DNA from: Stratiolaelaps scimitus
Taxonomy: Eukaryota; Arthropoda; Arachnida; Mesostigmata; Laelapidae
DNA: 64,000 bases
Direction of reading: 5' to 3'
NCBI GenBank assembly: GCA_019614645.1
Contig: JABWDB010000018.1
Location: 2,658,501-2,722,500 of the forward strand
Shown: positions 21,711 through 32,447 of the stretch, piece after piece
How the letters are laid out: the number at the start of each line of letters is the position of its first letter
How positions within the stretch are numbered: position 1 is the first letter of the stretch
Notes under the pieces: generated by a model
Told to the model about the DNA's origin: nothing
The model's input: the letters and a program-made list of their open reading frames with translations, nothing else
Databases searched by the model: none
Made by a program: the position numbers and the translations under genes

Positions 21711-21829
21711 CGAGCCCCTATTGATAGTAGATTGATGATAGCTATATATGATACTGATGCCTACAGGGAAGACGGCGTACGATTTTGACGTTTATCTTTT
21801 CCGCTCAATATGAAGACCCTGAGTCGGGC

Positions 21830-22115
21830 CACCGGCAACCACTTCGGAGACCACCGCCGCCTGTCAACAGCCTCCCCCATTTCGGGCACAACATATCGAT
21901 TATCGTTGCTTGCTTCAACATCGCTCGTCTGTCGCACTGGTGCTCTGACAGCAGTTTGATATACCTCCCCAGGCGATTTATCCTGGCGAGGCCACTGTGT
22001 CAGAGCACCAACAGGACAGCAGAAGCGATGCTGAACAAAGCGACGACAATGATATGTGTACGGACAAGAAAGGCCACGAGAGGCGGCAGTGGTCTCCGAA
22101 GTGGTTGGCGATGAT
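21830..22115. repeat. Imperfect inverted repeat (hairpin) with arms of about 125 bp
   Basis: The sequence caaccacttcggagacca at 21836 returns reverse-complemented at about 22091-22107. Further pairing blocks are catcgct/agcgatg (about 21919 against 22025) and ggtgctctgaca/tgtcagagcacc (about 21940 against 21997). The centre lies near 21971 with a short loop. Identity between arms is roughly 75% by eye. Read outward, both arms encode the same RRxWSPKWL peptide (minus strand on the left, plus strand on the right), so a coding-like sequence was duplicated in inverse orientation or shaped as a foldback. Confidence 0.75.
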
Positions 22116-22362
22116 CCGTTGGCCTTCGCCCTTGCGGTCACCCTATACAATTAGGACGAAAAAATCGCGACGAGATTTGTCGGCCCCAGTCTGACAACGT
22201 ATGCTCTCGAGGTGATGTTTGATCTTTGGCATTGCCGATCGTGATGGCAATTCTGACGAGTTTTTCGGCACGGTATAGCCTTCCATGTTTCCTTCGGTAT
22301 TGCCTTCCGTCTCGTTAGAAGCGCCTTAGCGGCACGCTTGAATAAAGAGCGAGCACGCCACG

Positions 22363-22521
22363 CTACTCGCTTCTCGGAGCTGTAGTGCTCGTAACTTCTG
22401 AAGATCCATTGCCCGTCATCTTTTCGAGTGCTCGAATTACGGTAATACTCCTACCCGGACGGATGTTCCAACGAGTCTTCTCCTCCTTCTCGTCGTAAGT
22501 AATACGATGTTCGCGGCAATT
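22363..22521 (-). CDS. Candidate terminal exon, unknown protein
   Basis: On the minus strand a pyrimidine-containing tract and acceptor (gacatttcag) end at 22522. The following frame of 52 codons reads NCREHRITYDEKEEKTRWNI, then RPGRSITVIRALEKMTGNG, to a TAG at 22363-22365. The composition looks protein-like, but I do not recognise the family and no upstream exon is identified. It could be a chance ORF. Confidence 0.25.
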   Translation of the reverse strand, partial: NCREHRITYDEKEEKTRWNIRPGRSITVIRALEKMTGNGSSEVTSTTAPRSE

Positions 22522-22583
22522 CTGAAATGTCACAGGTCGCAATATGATGGATGGATGTTAGTATACCTGTCGGGTTCAGTTGA

Positions 22584-22815
22584 ATGTGGTGGAAGGAATA
22601 TTGGTACTATTTACTATTGGTCTTCGTCAAGCACTTTATGACGTTCTACGTTACTGTTATGCCCCCATCCGATTTCGGTGGGGTCAACGAGGACGAGGTA
22701 ATGGCACAGGGCGATTCGGAAATGCACTCATACAATTCGCAACAGGCGCAGGTACACGACGAATCGCGAATAATTATCACAGGCTACTGCGCCACGATTA
22801 TTGCACTCATTCAAG
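22584..22815 (+). CDS. Candidate first coding exon of a rhodopsin-like (class A) GPCR
   Basis: An ATG at 22584 opens 77 codons plus one base, followed by a strong donor (CAAG|GTGAGT at 22815/22816). The N-terminus has a hydrophobic stretch (YWYYLLLVFV) that may be a signal sequence. Then comes a polar acidic segment (NEDEVMAQGDSEMHSYNSQQ), then SRIIITGYCATIIALIQ. The last part resembles TM1 of a peptide GPCR: a Tyr lies ten positions before a Gly formed across the phase-1 junction, where the conserved GN pair of TM1 would stand. Downstream exons were not found before 28 kb. An alternative start is the ATG at 22659. The call is inference from pattern only. Confidence 0.3.
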
Positions 22816-22859
22816 GTGAGTCGGTTAAGAGCACAAAAAACAAAGATAAATATGTATAA

Positions 22860-25060
22860 ATAGATAATGGCCATGTATAAAATATTTACAATGAGCATTC
22901 GTTACAAATGTTACCTCAAATATTATGAATTGAGGTAATAGATAGATTTATTATTATATTAATAGATAGATTTATTATTATATTTTTTATAATATTTATT
23001 TAATAGGTAGATTTATTATAATATTTCGACAAAACACCCACACATATCTAAAAAGGTTATCAATGCGACGACGTCTCTCGACTCGTGTTTTAATCTTGTC
23101 TATATTAATCATACGTTCAACATAAATGTCTAGTTCATTACTTAATAATTTACCTATCAACCCATTAGCCAGCAGGCTTTCTCGAGCTTCCGTAATGTTC
23201 ACCACCAACATGGGGCCGTAGTCATTTAGTGATTTCGCAACCAGCGATACTGAACGACTCCAGCTGCAGCCACTGACTCTCAGCGGCTCTTCTTTCATAT
23301 CTGACACTCAGTTCTCTACATGCCACCTATGTAACAGCATTATTTCGTGGACCTATGATCATCTCGGTTATGCCTTCCACAACAAGAGTTAAACTGAGAG
23401 GTATCGCTCCCCCAAACAGCTGGAACACCTGGCAGACCCAGCTAAACAAACGAACAAATCAATGCGGGCCCAATGTAGAGACGGCTGTTATTCGTCGACG
23501 GCTTTCCAATGACGGCTACACGACCCTAGCCTTGCAGACAACTATCGACGTGATCATTGCTAGCTGCCCGGACACGTCGGTCAGCAGAGGCAGGTTGCAT
23601 TTCGACGGCGGATACGCCCAGCAGGACTAATACATGGACGCGTCTACACAAGCGCGTTTTCGTAGACGGCCATTACATTAATTGTCAAGTGAAATTTTAG
23701 ATAATGGAAAACATCGCCTCATTACGAACGCACACCACACACACACACAAATAATGGCAGAACAGACAACAGGTATCCGTATGCGATTTGAGGCTGGCAA
23801 ACCGAACAAATAATCGGTGATAACTCACTTTGTGTCTCGCTGTGTTGATTTGACCATTTCTTTCGTCTCATTGGGCGAAATTTAGTATTCGCAGCCGGGG
23901 CCCAATTGATGCTCTGACGTTGTTCGATGGTTATCCATACTGGGCAAGGTTGCACTGCCCGCCTAACACGGCGTCAATATCCAAATTGCGTAATATCGCC
24001 TAACATCACCTAATAACGACGTAACTTTACATTAGTCAAGTAATGACGTACGTGGACGCCACTGGACGCAGGCGTCCTCTCGGCCAAAGCCGAGCAAGGA
24101 GGCGCCCCCTCCTGTTAAAGGCGAGGCATTGCGGAGCATTGCTTGGTGACTCCGCTAGCCACGGCGCTAGTGGGCAGTGGCGCTGTCATCGGTAGCAGAG
24201 CTACGAGACCGGGAGAGAGTGAACAACACTGACTCACAACAATTCATTCGTTCATGTGCTCTGCCCATTATCCCTTATCACAAATGTGAGCGTCTTAGTC
24301 AGGGGCGATAAGGCTAACAACAGATTCGTGGAGCGAAAAAAATGAGTAGCCGGGTTGCTTGCGAAACGGCTCCTCTCCTGGGCGTCTCTTGTTGTGGCAT
24401 CGCGCTATACGCATACGGAGAATACAGCCTGGAGTCACCTCAGCCGCCAAGTTCTCTGTTAAAGATAATTAAATCGATTCTCGATAAAAATTCACTACTG
24501 CTCGGTTTTTGCGATTTTCTTTGCCCAAAAGCCGAAATGACCTTCGACTTAAACAGCTGACACCATTGTCGCTAGCTCCTGTGACAATGCAGGTGGGCTA
24601 ATTGGCGTTGTTAAGATTTGTTTCGGTATTCAGCTAGATTTATTGTACGCAGAGACACACGCAGAGATGTTGTGTCTCGTTATACAAATGTCGTAACTTA
24701 TTTACTGTCTTGATATTCAATATATTTTTAATATCACTAGATTATAGGCTACAGATTAGTATGAAACCTAACATATATATCTTGAACGGTTGATTTACCG
24801 AACGATTAGCATTAAATTGAACTTAGTAACACCTTCGTTTCGGCACTGGTGTTCTAGATATTCATTCCGACTCGGCGAGTAAACTCAATGGTGATTTCAT
24901 AGCGGAAATATTCGTTTGATCTTCGCAGAACGCCTGTTGATCTACGACAAACCCCTATACTCGTCTACAGCCATGAACTAACTCTATACGAGTCTTTGCT
25001 TTGGAAAGTTGCCTCGCGGGGTAATCGGCGTATAACTTGAAACCTATTTCCTGGCGTGGC
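22860..25060. other. No supportable gene
   Basis: AT-rich sequence with TTATTATA repeats near 22940-23020. Open frames at 23355-23630 (plus) and 22996-23307 (minus) have no recognisable family. 24040-24330 is more GC-rich and has no clear promoter motif. It could be intron of the candidate GPCR gene. Confidence 0.4.
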
Positions 25061-25074
25061 ACCAACAAGTTAGG

Positions 25075-25620
25075 AGCGCTGGCGCTTTCCTCCTGCAGCG
25101 CCTGTCCCTCGCTGTGCAGAGAGGCAATGCCATCGCCTTCCTCGGGACGTTGTCGTCCTCACCCCCCCCCCCCCTCCCCACCCCCATAATCCCTAGAAAT
25201 TCCGACCTATTGTAACGTTTAACATATTATAATAAATATATATTTATCTAACAAGTTAGGATAATATTGCGAGCAATATTGATACATCTAATAGTAATTA
25301 ATCTTAATTTTATTTTATGTCGGATACTAGTCGTGATTGTGCGTCGAAAAATATACAATAATTAGAGAGGCAATTATACATATTAATAAATATGTTACTG
25401 GATTTTTTTATTTATCATAGATATACGAAAAAAAAAACCAGTTCCAAAAATAGAAGATGCACGTAATACCTACCTGACACTCCGTCGTCGACACCTTTTG
25501 ATGATATGTGTTAGGGACATTAGGGGTGTCAGGCCGAGGGCGTCATGGTCACCCCCTAGGAGAAAGATGGCATTACCCCTCTGCACAGCGAGGGGAAGGC
25601 ACTACAGGTCGGCAGCAGTG
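25075..25620. repeat. Inverted repeat arms flanking AT-rich DNA, with a poly(C) run
   Basis: A 29-base block at 25106-25134 (ccctcgctgtgcagag...) returns reverse-complemented at 25566-25594 with two mismatches. Weaker similarity extends on both sides. The arms are about 430 bp apart and enclose AT-rich DNA. A run of about 13 C lies at 25162-25174. These look like two oppositely oriented copies of one dispersed element. Confidence 0.6.
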
Positions 25621-25760
25621 AGGGGTCCGTGGCCGCCAAGGGTTTCGAAGACAAGAGGAGCGAACCTATACATGAAGAATATGTATTGGTTAATATATAT
25701 ATATTATATTATACCTTTGAATAAAGTGTTTGTTATTATTATTATTATTATTATTAATAA
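25498..25760 (+). mobile_element. Possible retroelement 3' end with AATAAA and (ATT)n tail
   Basis: A GC-rich stretch leads to aataaag at about 25719 and then to an (ATT)n run at 25734-25758. A polyadenylation signal followed by a simple-repeat tail is the layout of some non-LTR or SINE 3' ends. A short related sequence (ccgaggccgtcatggtc) occurs at about 56119. No coding part is present, so the family is unknown. Confidence 0.35.
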
Positions 25761-28088
25761 ATATGTTGTAACTATGGCGCGAAGCTGGGATTTTCCACTA
25801 CGCTAACATAACACGGGAGCTCGTACACGACATATCCCAGCCAAATTGGGCGAACAAATTGGACAAAAGCAACAGAGAGAGAAAGAGAGCCTTCAAGAAA
25901 ATTTTTCACTAACGAAATAATACGGTGCTGTACTTGTACATTTCGAGAGTGACCATTTAATCGGCTATTAATTAATCAATTCGCGTTCATGTCCATGTTG
26001 TCAAGAATCTGTGCTTTGTAAACGTTATAATCTGTTGCTGTTTGACGGTTCAGTAGGAGGCGCTTTGGGTTGTGATACCACGTAGATGCTAAACGGCTTC
26101 GATTCCCACCGTTGCACATTTGCATTTAAATGGGTTGTCCGTCTTACGGAGCAATGCCAGGTTTCTGGCTGTAAACGGCCGGAGGCCGCAAGTTCCCCCG
26201 AGTCCCGCGACGGAGCACGCAAGAGAAGTTGAGCATTGCTATAATTCCAGTTTCTTTAATAACCCCAATAATCCGTCCACCTTTTTTATCAAACAACATG
26301 AAGCCTTCGTCATATCCGATCATACTCTAATTACAAGAGGAGTCTCCCGTGTTAGGCGGCCGTGACTGAATCGCTATAACCGATGTTCTTTTTTTTATTT
26401 ACAGAAGAATGTGGCGCACAAACAGGATAAGTACATGCGAATTTTTCACTGAAAAACTAGTCGTGGACTAACCGGGAGTGGAGGGTGTTGGGTGAGTTCA
26501 CGAACGTTAAGATGTATGTATCAATGAATGTAACGTAATTTCAACCGTTTGCAACATACCTAATATAATAAAAGCGATTTCCGCTCCAGTCCATAGCGCT
26601 TGATACTTCAAAAGTGCGCTTTGAATAAATATCAACAGAGGTCAGGGTTGTTTTCGCTCAATACCACCTATAAACTCGTCATTTGCGGCTGATCCCAGCC
26701 GCCACCCATTGAACGCCAACTCGGAAGTGAATCACCATCACTTGGGTCCAAGTCGATGTAGGTCTACGCCTAGTATCGACGCTACCTCTAACAGATATCA
26801 CTTCGTTTTCATTATAGAATGAAACCTATTGTCCCGCTCGCTAAAGTCGTCGATTGGATATGGAATCTGTCGATATCGCACGGCGATACAGTACATTCAA
26901 CGAACGGAGGCTTTATTAATCTCAAATTAATAAGCATTGATTTCGCGAGATCATTGTAAATGTACATTAAATTACAACATTGAAATAATATACATTAAAT
27001 AAAAATCAAATTATAATGGAGAAAATACATGAAATTTACAAATAGGGAAAGATTTTTTGGCGTTTATATATATATATATATTAGAAGATTATTATAGATT
27101 ATTTATTTATTATTATTATAGATTATATATATATATTATATCTAATATATATATATATATATTAGAAGGTAGGAATGAAATGTATAGAATGGAGTAATAT
27201 TATTTATTTATTTTATGCTTTACGTGATTGATTACAATTTAGTGGGTTTTCGTTCGATCTATTCTAGAATATAGGCAAGTGGAGTACTTTATAGATAATA
27301 AACTCTTTAATATTGAAACAGAGAATAATTTTAATGAACATTAGTGCTAACGCCAGTCGGGTTTCCTTAAATGCTATATAATTATGGCACTAATGTCTAT
27401 CCTAAGTGGGATGATGTGAGCTGAGATGCTTTTTGAGACTAACTCTAATTTCGATATTTGTATAATACATACATAAAGTAATTACAATGCCAGACTTTGT
27501 GGAGAACGATATTTTTAAGAATCAAACATATGTAGCTCTCTTCGTAACGGACAAATCCTGATAAAAAAAATCGTAATCGCCAATTAGAGCCTTGTTAGAG
27601 TTCCAAATATATCGTTATCTTACGAGTAACCTCAACAAATTCATGCGGGACTCATTGACCTATATGGCAGATACGTATCTTACAAAATCAAAAAAATGTA
27701 GTAAGCCGCGCCACTTTTATTTGAGTCCAGATCAAAGATTACCTCTCGCCCCAAGCTGCTCTCCTTGACGGCACCTTGTATTGGAAGAGACTTGTCTGTA
27801 ATGGTGCGATCATCAGATTTTAATACCATCTGGCCTACCGTGGGAATGTGGACTGTCGTCGTTTCAATCCTCAACACTCCCCCGCGGCGATATGTCCACC
27901 TGTATTTTTCCCTTTCTTTATGGTTAATGAATATGCATGTGCCGAGTCTATGTGTCAGTCCTAACATAATCATTTGTGAATGTATATCCTCATAAATAAA
28001 AAAAATCTACAGTTAATATCTGAGTTTTAATGTGTTTATGTAATTCCGTACTCGAGTCTTCCGTTGGCGCTTTCCATTGTTGAGTGAG
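25761..28088. other. AT-rich, no supportable gene
   Basis: Contains (AT)n runs near 27065-27082 and 27124-27166. I see no coding exon with supporting splice sites. A minus-strand frame at 27680-27973 shows no family resemblance. Confidence 0.4.
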
Positions 28089-28576
28089 TCTGTGATTCAG
28101 GATGGTTGTAGATCGAATTCTTGTGCTGAATGTACGCGCGGTCCAGCGACGTCGGTGAACCGTCAGCGTTGGTCGATTGTTCCACCATATGTTGACTGCG
28201 TGCACCACATGAGGGGCTCGGATGTGAAGCGTCGTGCACCATGTCCGTTCCGTGCGCGTTCGCCTGCTCTCTCCCCCTCCGAGTGACTGCATGTGTGAGG
28301 TGTGAGGTGTCATCGCTTTGTCGAATGATCCGTCATTACCGCGGTGGTCTGCCGGCATTGTGGTTCTCTAGGGAATGGACAGGTCACTTTTTCATTTGGT
28401 GACTGAAGGCCGAGGATTTGTTGAGTGGCTACGTGCGGAGCACGCTTGTCGTAGTTTGTGTCCCGTCGCCGTAGGCCACAGCTTGGGCCTCCTTGTGCAC
28501 ATCGGCACCGCAGCCATCACCGCCCCTGTCACCGTCACCACCGTTATCATCACCGCCACCGTCACCGTCATTTGTA

Positions 28577-29032
28577 ATGCGCCTTCGTTCGGGCCGTGTG
28601 ACGATGACGCCGCCGCCGCCACCCCATAGACCACAGGTGGATGCCGATGACGACGAGAGCATCGAAATGTTTGGTCTCGCAGAGGGCGTCGGCCGCCCAG
28701 CGCCAGCAAGAGGCGGAAGGCGGGGCCGGCGGGCCCGTCGGGCCGCCGTCAGTGTAGCCACCGCGGCGTCGGCCGCCGGTGCGATTTTTATTGTATATTT
28801 ATTATTTTTATTATATTTTTATGAGGCAGCGACTCGTGCTCCCAGCGATGTCGGCGGGCGGGTGGTGCCCCCGACATCCAGTACCTTGCTACCGGACGAG
28901 ACCGTATGGTTCTCGTCCACGGTAGTAGTGACCTCGCCCCGGGTCCTCCAAGATCTTCGTCTGTTCTCGACGAAGGAATTAATTTGTAAAGCGCGGACGT
29001 GTCGCTCGACGTCCACGCTCGAAGATAGTTAG
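28577..29032 (+). CDS. Unknown Pro/Arg-rich single-pass protein (left palindrome arm)
   Basis: The first ATG gives 151 aa. It starts MRLRSGRVTM and continues with a run of prolines (12-16) and an acidic patch (VDADDDESIE). An Arg-rich cluster (about 45-55, GGRRGRRARR) is followed by one predicted membrane segment (about 59-83, ATAASAAGAIFIVYLLFLLY). The C-terminal region is Ser/Thr/Val-rich. The basic cluster before the membrane segment would favour a cytosolic N-terminus. I do not recognise the family. The open frame continues upstream of the ATG through a (CACCGT)n-like region without an ATG. The same protein is encoded on the opposite strand in the right arm. Antisense frames are also open because of GC content, so coding status is uncertain. 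Confidence 0.45.
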   Translation: MRLRSGRVTMTPPPPPHRPQVDADDDESIEMFGLAEGVGRPAPARGGRRGRRARRAAVSVATAASAAGAIFIVYLLFLLYFYEAATRAPSDVGGRVVPPTSSTLLPDETVWFSSTVVVTSPRVLQDLRLFSTKELICKARTCRSTSTLEDS

Positions 29033-29051
29033 TGCAGCGGTATCGGAGATA

Positions 29052-29762
29052 ATGATCCGCCAAAACGTGAACGTCCCAGTTGCGGTAATTCTGGGTATGG
29101 TAGCGGCCATTCCTGACGCACAAAACCCCGAAGACATGAGAGCGATTGTCGCGGATATGGCTCGCGTGGCAGATGGTGCTAACGGCGCCTTCGATCAGGA
29201 TCTGGTTCTGCAGTTGATAAGAGACCTAAAACACGTTGTGTCGGGTGTCAGACCTGAAGTGTTTAAAGTCGGTGTTAGGCCCGCCCTGTACGTGCGTTTC
29301 ACAGAGGTCGCGGCTGGCTTAATGAGAAGAGGCTGTGGACACATAATGTTCGAATTGAAACCCAATTACTTGATGGCTGGGTGCGACGCGTATGATACCG
29401 TTGTTCATTGCTTGGATTGGGCCGATGCGCCGCGTGTTCATGATGTCCCGGGTGTTGCGATGCTCTACCGAGCGGGTTCGGCTAACGATACTTGCGTTGT
29501 CTCTGCAGCGGTTGTTGATAGCTATCTTCGAGCGCGCACGTCGAGCGACACGTCCGCGCTTTACAAATTAATTCCTTCGTCGAGAACCGACGAAGATCTT
29601 GGAGGACCCGGGGCGAGGTCACTACTACCGTGGACGAGAACCATACGGTCTCGTCCGGTAGCAAGGTACTGGATGTCGGGGGCACCACCCGCCCGCCGAC
29701 ATCGCCGGGAGCACGAGTCGCTGCCTCATAAAAATATAATAAAAATAATAAATATACAATAA
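29052..29762 (+). CDS. Unknown ORF spanning the palindrome spacer
   Basis: The frame has 236 codons from ATG 29052. Residues 1-156 lie in the unique spacer and look protein-like: VAVILGMVAAIPDAQNPEDM, FDQDLVLQLIRDLKHVV, VRPALYVRFTEVAAGLM, HCLDWADAPRVHDVPG. The last 80 codons run into the right arm, antisense to its ORF, so the natural 3' end may have been cut when the inverted copy formed. I do not recognise the family. It has no signal peptide and no clear membrane segment. High GC content and balanced composition differ from the neighbouring mite-like sequence, and foreign origin is possible but unproven. Confidence 0.45.
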   Translation: MIRQNVNVPVAVILGMVAAIPDAQNPEDMRAIVADMARVADGANGAFDQDLVLQLIRDLKHVVSGVRPEVFKVGVRPALYVRFTEVAAGLMRRGCGHIMFELKPNYLMAGCDAYDTVVHCLDWADAPRVHDVPGVAMLYRAGSANDTCVVSAAVVDSYLRARTSSDTSALYKLIPSSRTDEDLGGPGARSLLPWTRTIRSRPVARYWMSGAPPARRHRREHESLPHKNIIKIINIQ

Positions 29763-29979
29763 AAATCGCACCGGCGGCCGACGCCGCGGTGGCTACACTG
29801 ACGGCGGCCCGACGGGCCCGCCGGCCCCGCCTTCCGCCTCTTGCTGGCGCTGGGCGGCCGACGCCCTCCGCGAGACCAAACATTTCGATGCTCTCGTCGT
29901 CATCGGCATCCACCTGTGGTCTATGGGGTGGCGGCGGCGGCGGCGGCGTCATCGTCACACGGCCCGAACGAAGGCGCAT
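29482..29979 (-). CDS. Unknown Pro/Arg-rich single-pass protein (right palindrome arm)
   Basis: This is the inverted copy of the left-arm ORF, 165 aa from ATG 29977-29979. Organisation is the same: MRLRSGR start, longer proline run, acidic patch, Arg-rich cluster, one membrane segment. It differs by a few substitutions (S to G in TRAPxDVGG, L to R in DLRxFST, ST to CA near the end). It also has a longer C-terminus because the frame leaves the arm and runs about 12 codons into the spacer. It is unrecognised; see the left copy. Confidence 0.45.
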   Translation of the reverse strand: MRLRSGRVTMTPPPPPPPHRPQVDADDDESIEMFGLAEGVGRPAPARGGRRGRRARRAAVSVATAASAAGAIFIVYLLFLLYFYEAATRAPGDVGGRVVPPTSSTLLPDETVWFSSTVVVTSPRVLQDLRRFSTKELICKARTCRSTCALEDSYQQPLQRQRKYR

Positions 29980-30485
29980 TACAAATGACGGTGACGGTGG
30001 CGGTGATGATAACGGTGGCGGTGATGATAACGGTGGTGACGGTGACAGGGGCGGTGATGGCTGCGGTGCCGATGTGCACAAGGAGGCCCGAGCTGTGGCC
30101 TACGGCGACGGGACACAAACTACGACAAGCGTGCTCCGCACGTAGCCACTCAACAAATCCTCGGCCTTCAGTCACCTAATGAGAAAGTGACCTGTCCATT
30201 CCCTAGAGAACCACAATGCCGGCAGACCACCGCGGTAATGACGGATCATTCGACAAAGCGATGACACCTCACACCTCACACATGCAGTCACTCGGAGGGG
30301 GAGAGAGCAGGCGAACGCGCACGGAACGGACATGGTGCACGACGCTTCACATCCGAGCGCCTCATGTGGTGCACGCAGTCAACATATGGTGGAACAATCG
30401 ACCAACGCTGACGGTTCACCGACGTCGCTGGACCGCGCGTATATTCAGCAGAAGAATTCGATCTACAACCATCCTGAATCACAGA

Positions 30486-32447
30486 TTTATCGAAAGTAGG
30501 ATTAACCCTCTCTCATCCGTGACGTCTTGCAATGGAGCAAGATAGTTGCCTTGATTCTTAATTCGGTGAATCCTCATTCTTGAATTATTCATTTTGCCAC
30601 AAATCGTATCTTCTATTTACTGCTATTTAGAGTTTTATTTTCTAGCTGTTTTGATTGTTTGGGGATTTGATGTCGATCGTTCACGGGGTATGGAATCTGT
30701 GGGAGATCTATGTATAATATCTTGGCAGTGACACATCCAGTTTGCCCATAGTCAGAGAGCGATTTCTCGCCAATTCGCACACTACATAGCCCATTATCAA
30801 GAAGAATCAACATATGTATATGCAATATAAATATCAGATGCTGTATCCCGCACATGAACCATGTACACTGAAACTCAGTGACATAATGCTATCCTTATGT
30901 AATGGGTGGCCGTTCGTTGCCTCAGTGAAAATCGCATCATGATTCATTCAATGTGACATTTGCGTTGCTTGATTCGGTGGGCAGAAGCGGTGATCTGCAT
31001 GATCCAGGGTGTCCGTAGGGCGCTTGTCTGCGACTGCGAACAAAAGCCCGTGCATGGCTGCGTTCGGTGGTAGAATCTGCGTTTGAGGAGGGAACTAAAG
31101 AAAGTCAATACGAATCGGGCACTGCAGTAGCTGTTTACCGTTAATTTGCGTGTTGTTAACAGGCAGTCGCCAACAACGGTGTAATCAATGCGTGGACATT
31201 AATATGTAAACACATGAACATTTAATATATTTTCTATAGACTAAATGAACATAGCATAGCTGATACCCACATGAATTGTGGTTGGCGACTTTTTCTCAAT
31301 AAATGTCAGATATCTCCCAGTCTCTCTCTCTCTCTCTTATCGTAGTGACCACTTCGTCAGTGATACGACCTGAAATTGATGACGTCCGTCACAGCCGGAC
31401 GGTGATCTGAGGTGATCGCCTGGTAACGTATGGAGTCAAGCAGTTCGATATGGTAAGCTGTGCTCACTCGATTCCAATGCAGACATGTCTCGGCAAGCCG
31501 TTCTACGGCATGCAAGGGTGTCCAATAGTTGACCAACACTTTATGCTGGCGGTTGGCCTCACGATTCACCGCGGAGGTGTTCCGCTAAACGGCATAGTGT
31601 GATGAACGATCGCCAATCGTTTAAATATATTCTACAAAGCTGAAAACCTCGCTCGAAAGACAATTCTTATTAAACTTCTTTAAAACAGAGCCCCGTTCGC
31701 CGTTCCGCACATCCAAATCGTAGGACGTCAAAACTAGCCTTTGGATTTAATCGGTCCGTTACACTCTTTATTAGTAGAGCCGCCTCGACAGGATGACTGT
31801 GTTATGTGAGCCAACGAGTAATAGCTGTATATATTGTTGTTACTGTCGCCCTTGGCAGCTACATATGCCACAATGAACGATTTCTAAATGGAGTACAAAT
31901 TCGATGGTGAGAGACGTATCTGGATTTGCAGGGAATCGCAAACAAACTAGAATTAAAGAGATGTGCATCTGGCAAAAAATTAATCACCGTCAATGTAATA
32001 AAAATCTAAAAAGAAAAAAATTAGAACTATCTTTAGAAAATTTAATAAGTGAAATTGAGTACGCCTTACTTTCACCTGCATTAGTTCGGTGTTTTTATTT
32101 CAAATAAAAATGAAAATGCATTAAAATCGTTCAAACTGATCTAAGTGACCTCGTATAGTAGCATATCTCTACTTTAACTAAAGGATAGGAACTTGACTGA
32201 AACTAAAATTTCACCTGAATATTATCTGCTCTGTGTGCAGCATCATAATCTCTCGTCCACCTGTATCCAAATGTACTGTATGTTTTACCTGAAATACCGT
32301 CTGGCTGTCTTTCGAGACCGAGAATAGACAAATAACGGGACAAAATATCGCTCGACCACCAGCTACACATGATCATTTCTTGACAGTGCGTTAGATTCGT
32401 TCCGGGGACGTGCCGCTTGAACCGATATCAGGCAATGGCGGCCTAAT
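30486..32447. other. No supportable gene
   Basis: AT-rich with a (CT)n run at about 31320-31338. A minus-strand frame at 31357-31569 is open for 70 codons but has no recognised family or convincing splice sites. Confidence 0.4.

Larger units (their letters stand above)
28089..30485. repeat. GC-rich near-perfect palindrome, about 0.95-kb arms, 0.49-kb spacer
   Basis: The left arm 28089-29027 matches the reverse complement of the right arm 29520-30485. The arms are almost identical. The right arm carries extra trinucleotide and short repeat units (more CCG/GCC and an additional accaccgttatcatc-type unit) and a few substitutions, so the two are separate sequences. Composition changes sharply from the AT-rich flanks to GC-rich inside. 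No target-site duplication was found at the outer ends. A transcript across it would fold into a hairpin of nearly 1 kb. Confidence 0.9.

Noticed and set aside
21761..22150. 129-codon minus-strand ORF across the hairpin
   Set aside because: It spans both arms and the loop of the inverted repeat, so the frame is a by-product of the foldback.
26040..26130. tRNA-like box B (cttcgattccca) on the plus strand
   Set aside because: No closing acceptor or T-stem pairing and only a poor box A.
29789..30145. Open antisense frames in the palindrome arms (Gly/Asp-rich)
   Set aside because: They arise from GC-rich trinucleotide repeats on the strand opposite the MRLRSGR ORF and have no domain-like composition.
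31357..31569. Minus-strand 70-codon ORF with protein-like composition
   Set aside because: No family, no clear splice sites and no neighbouring exon; not enough to call a gene.
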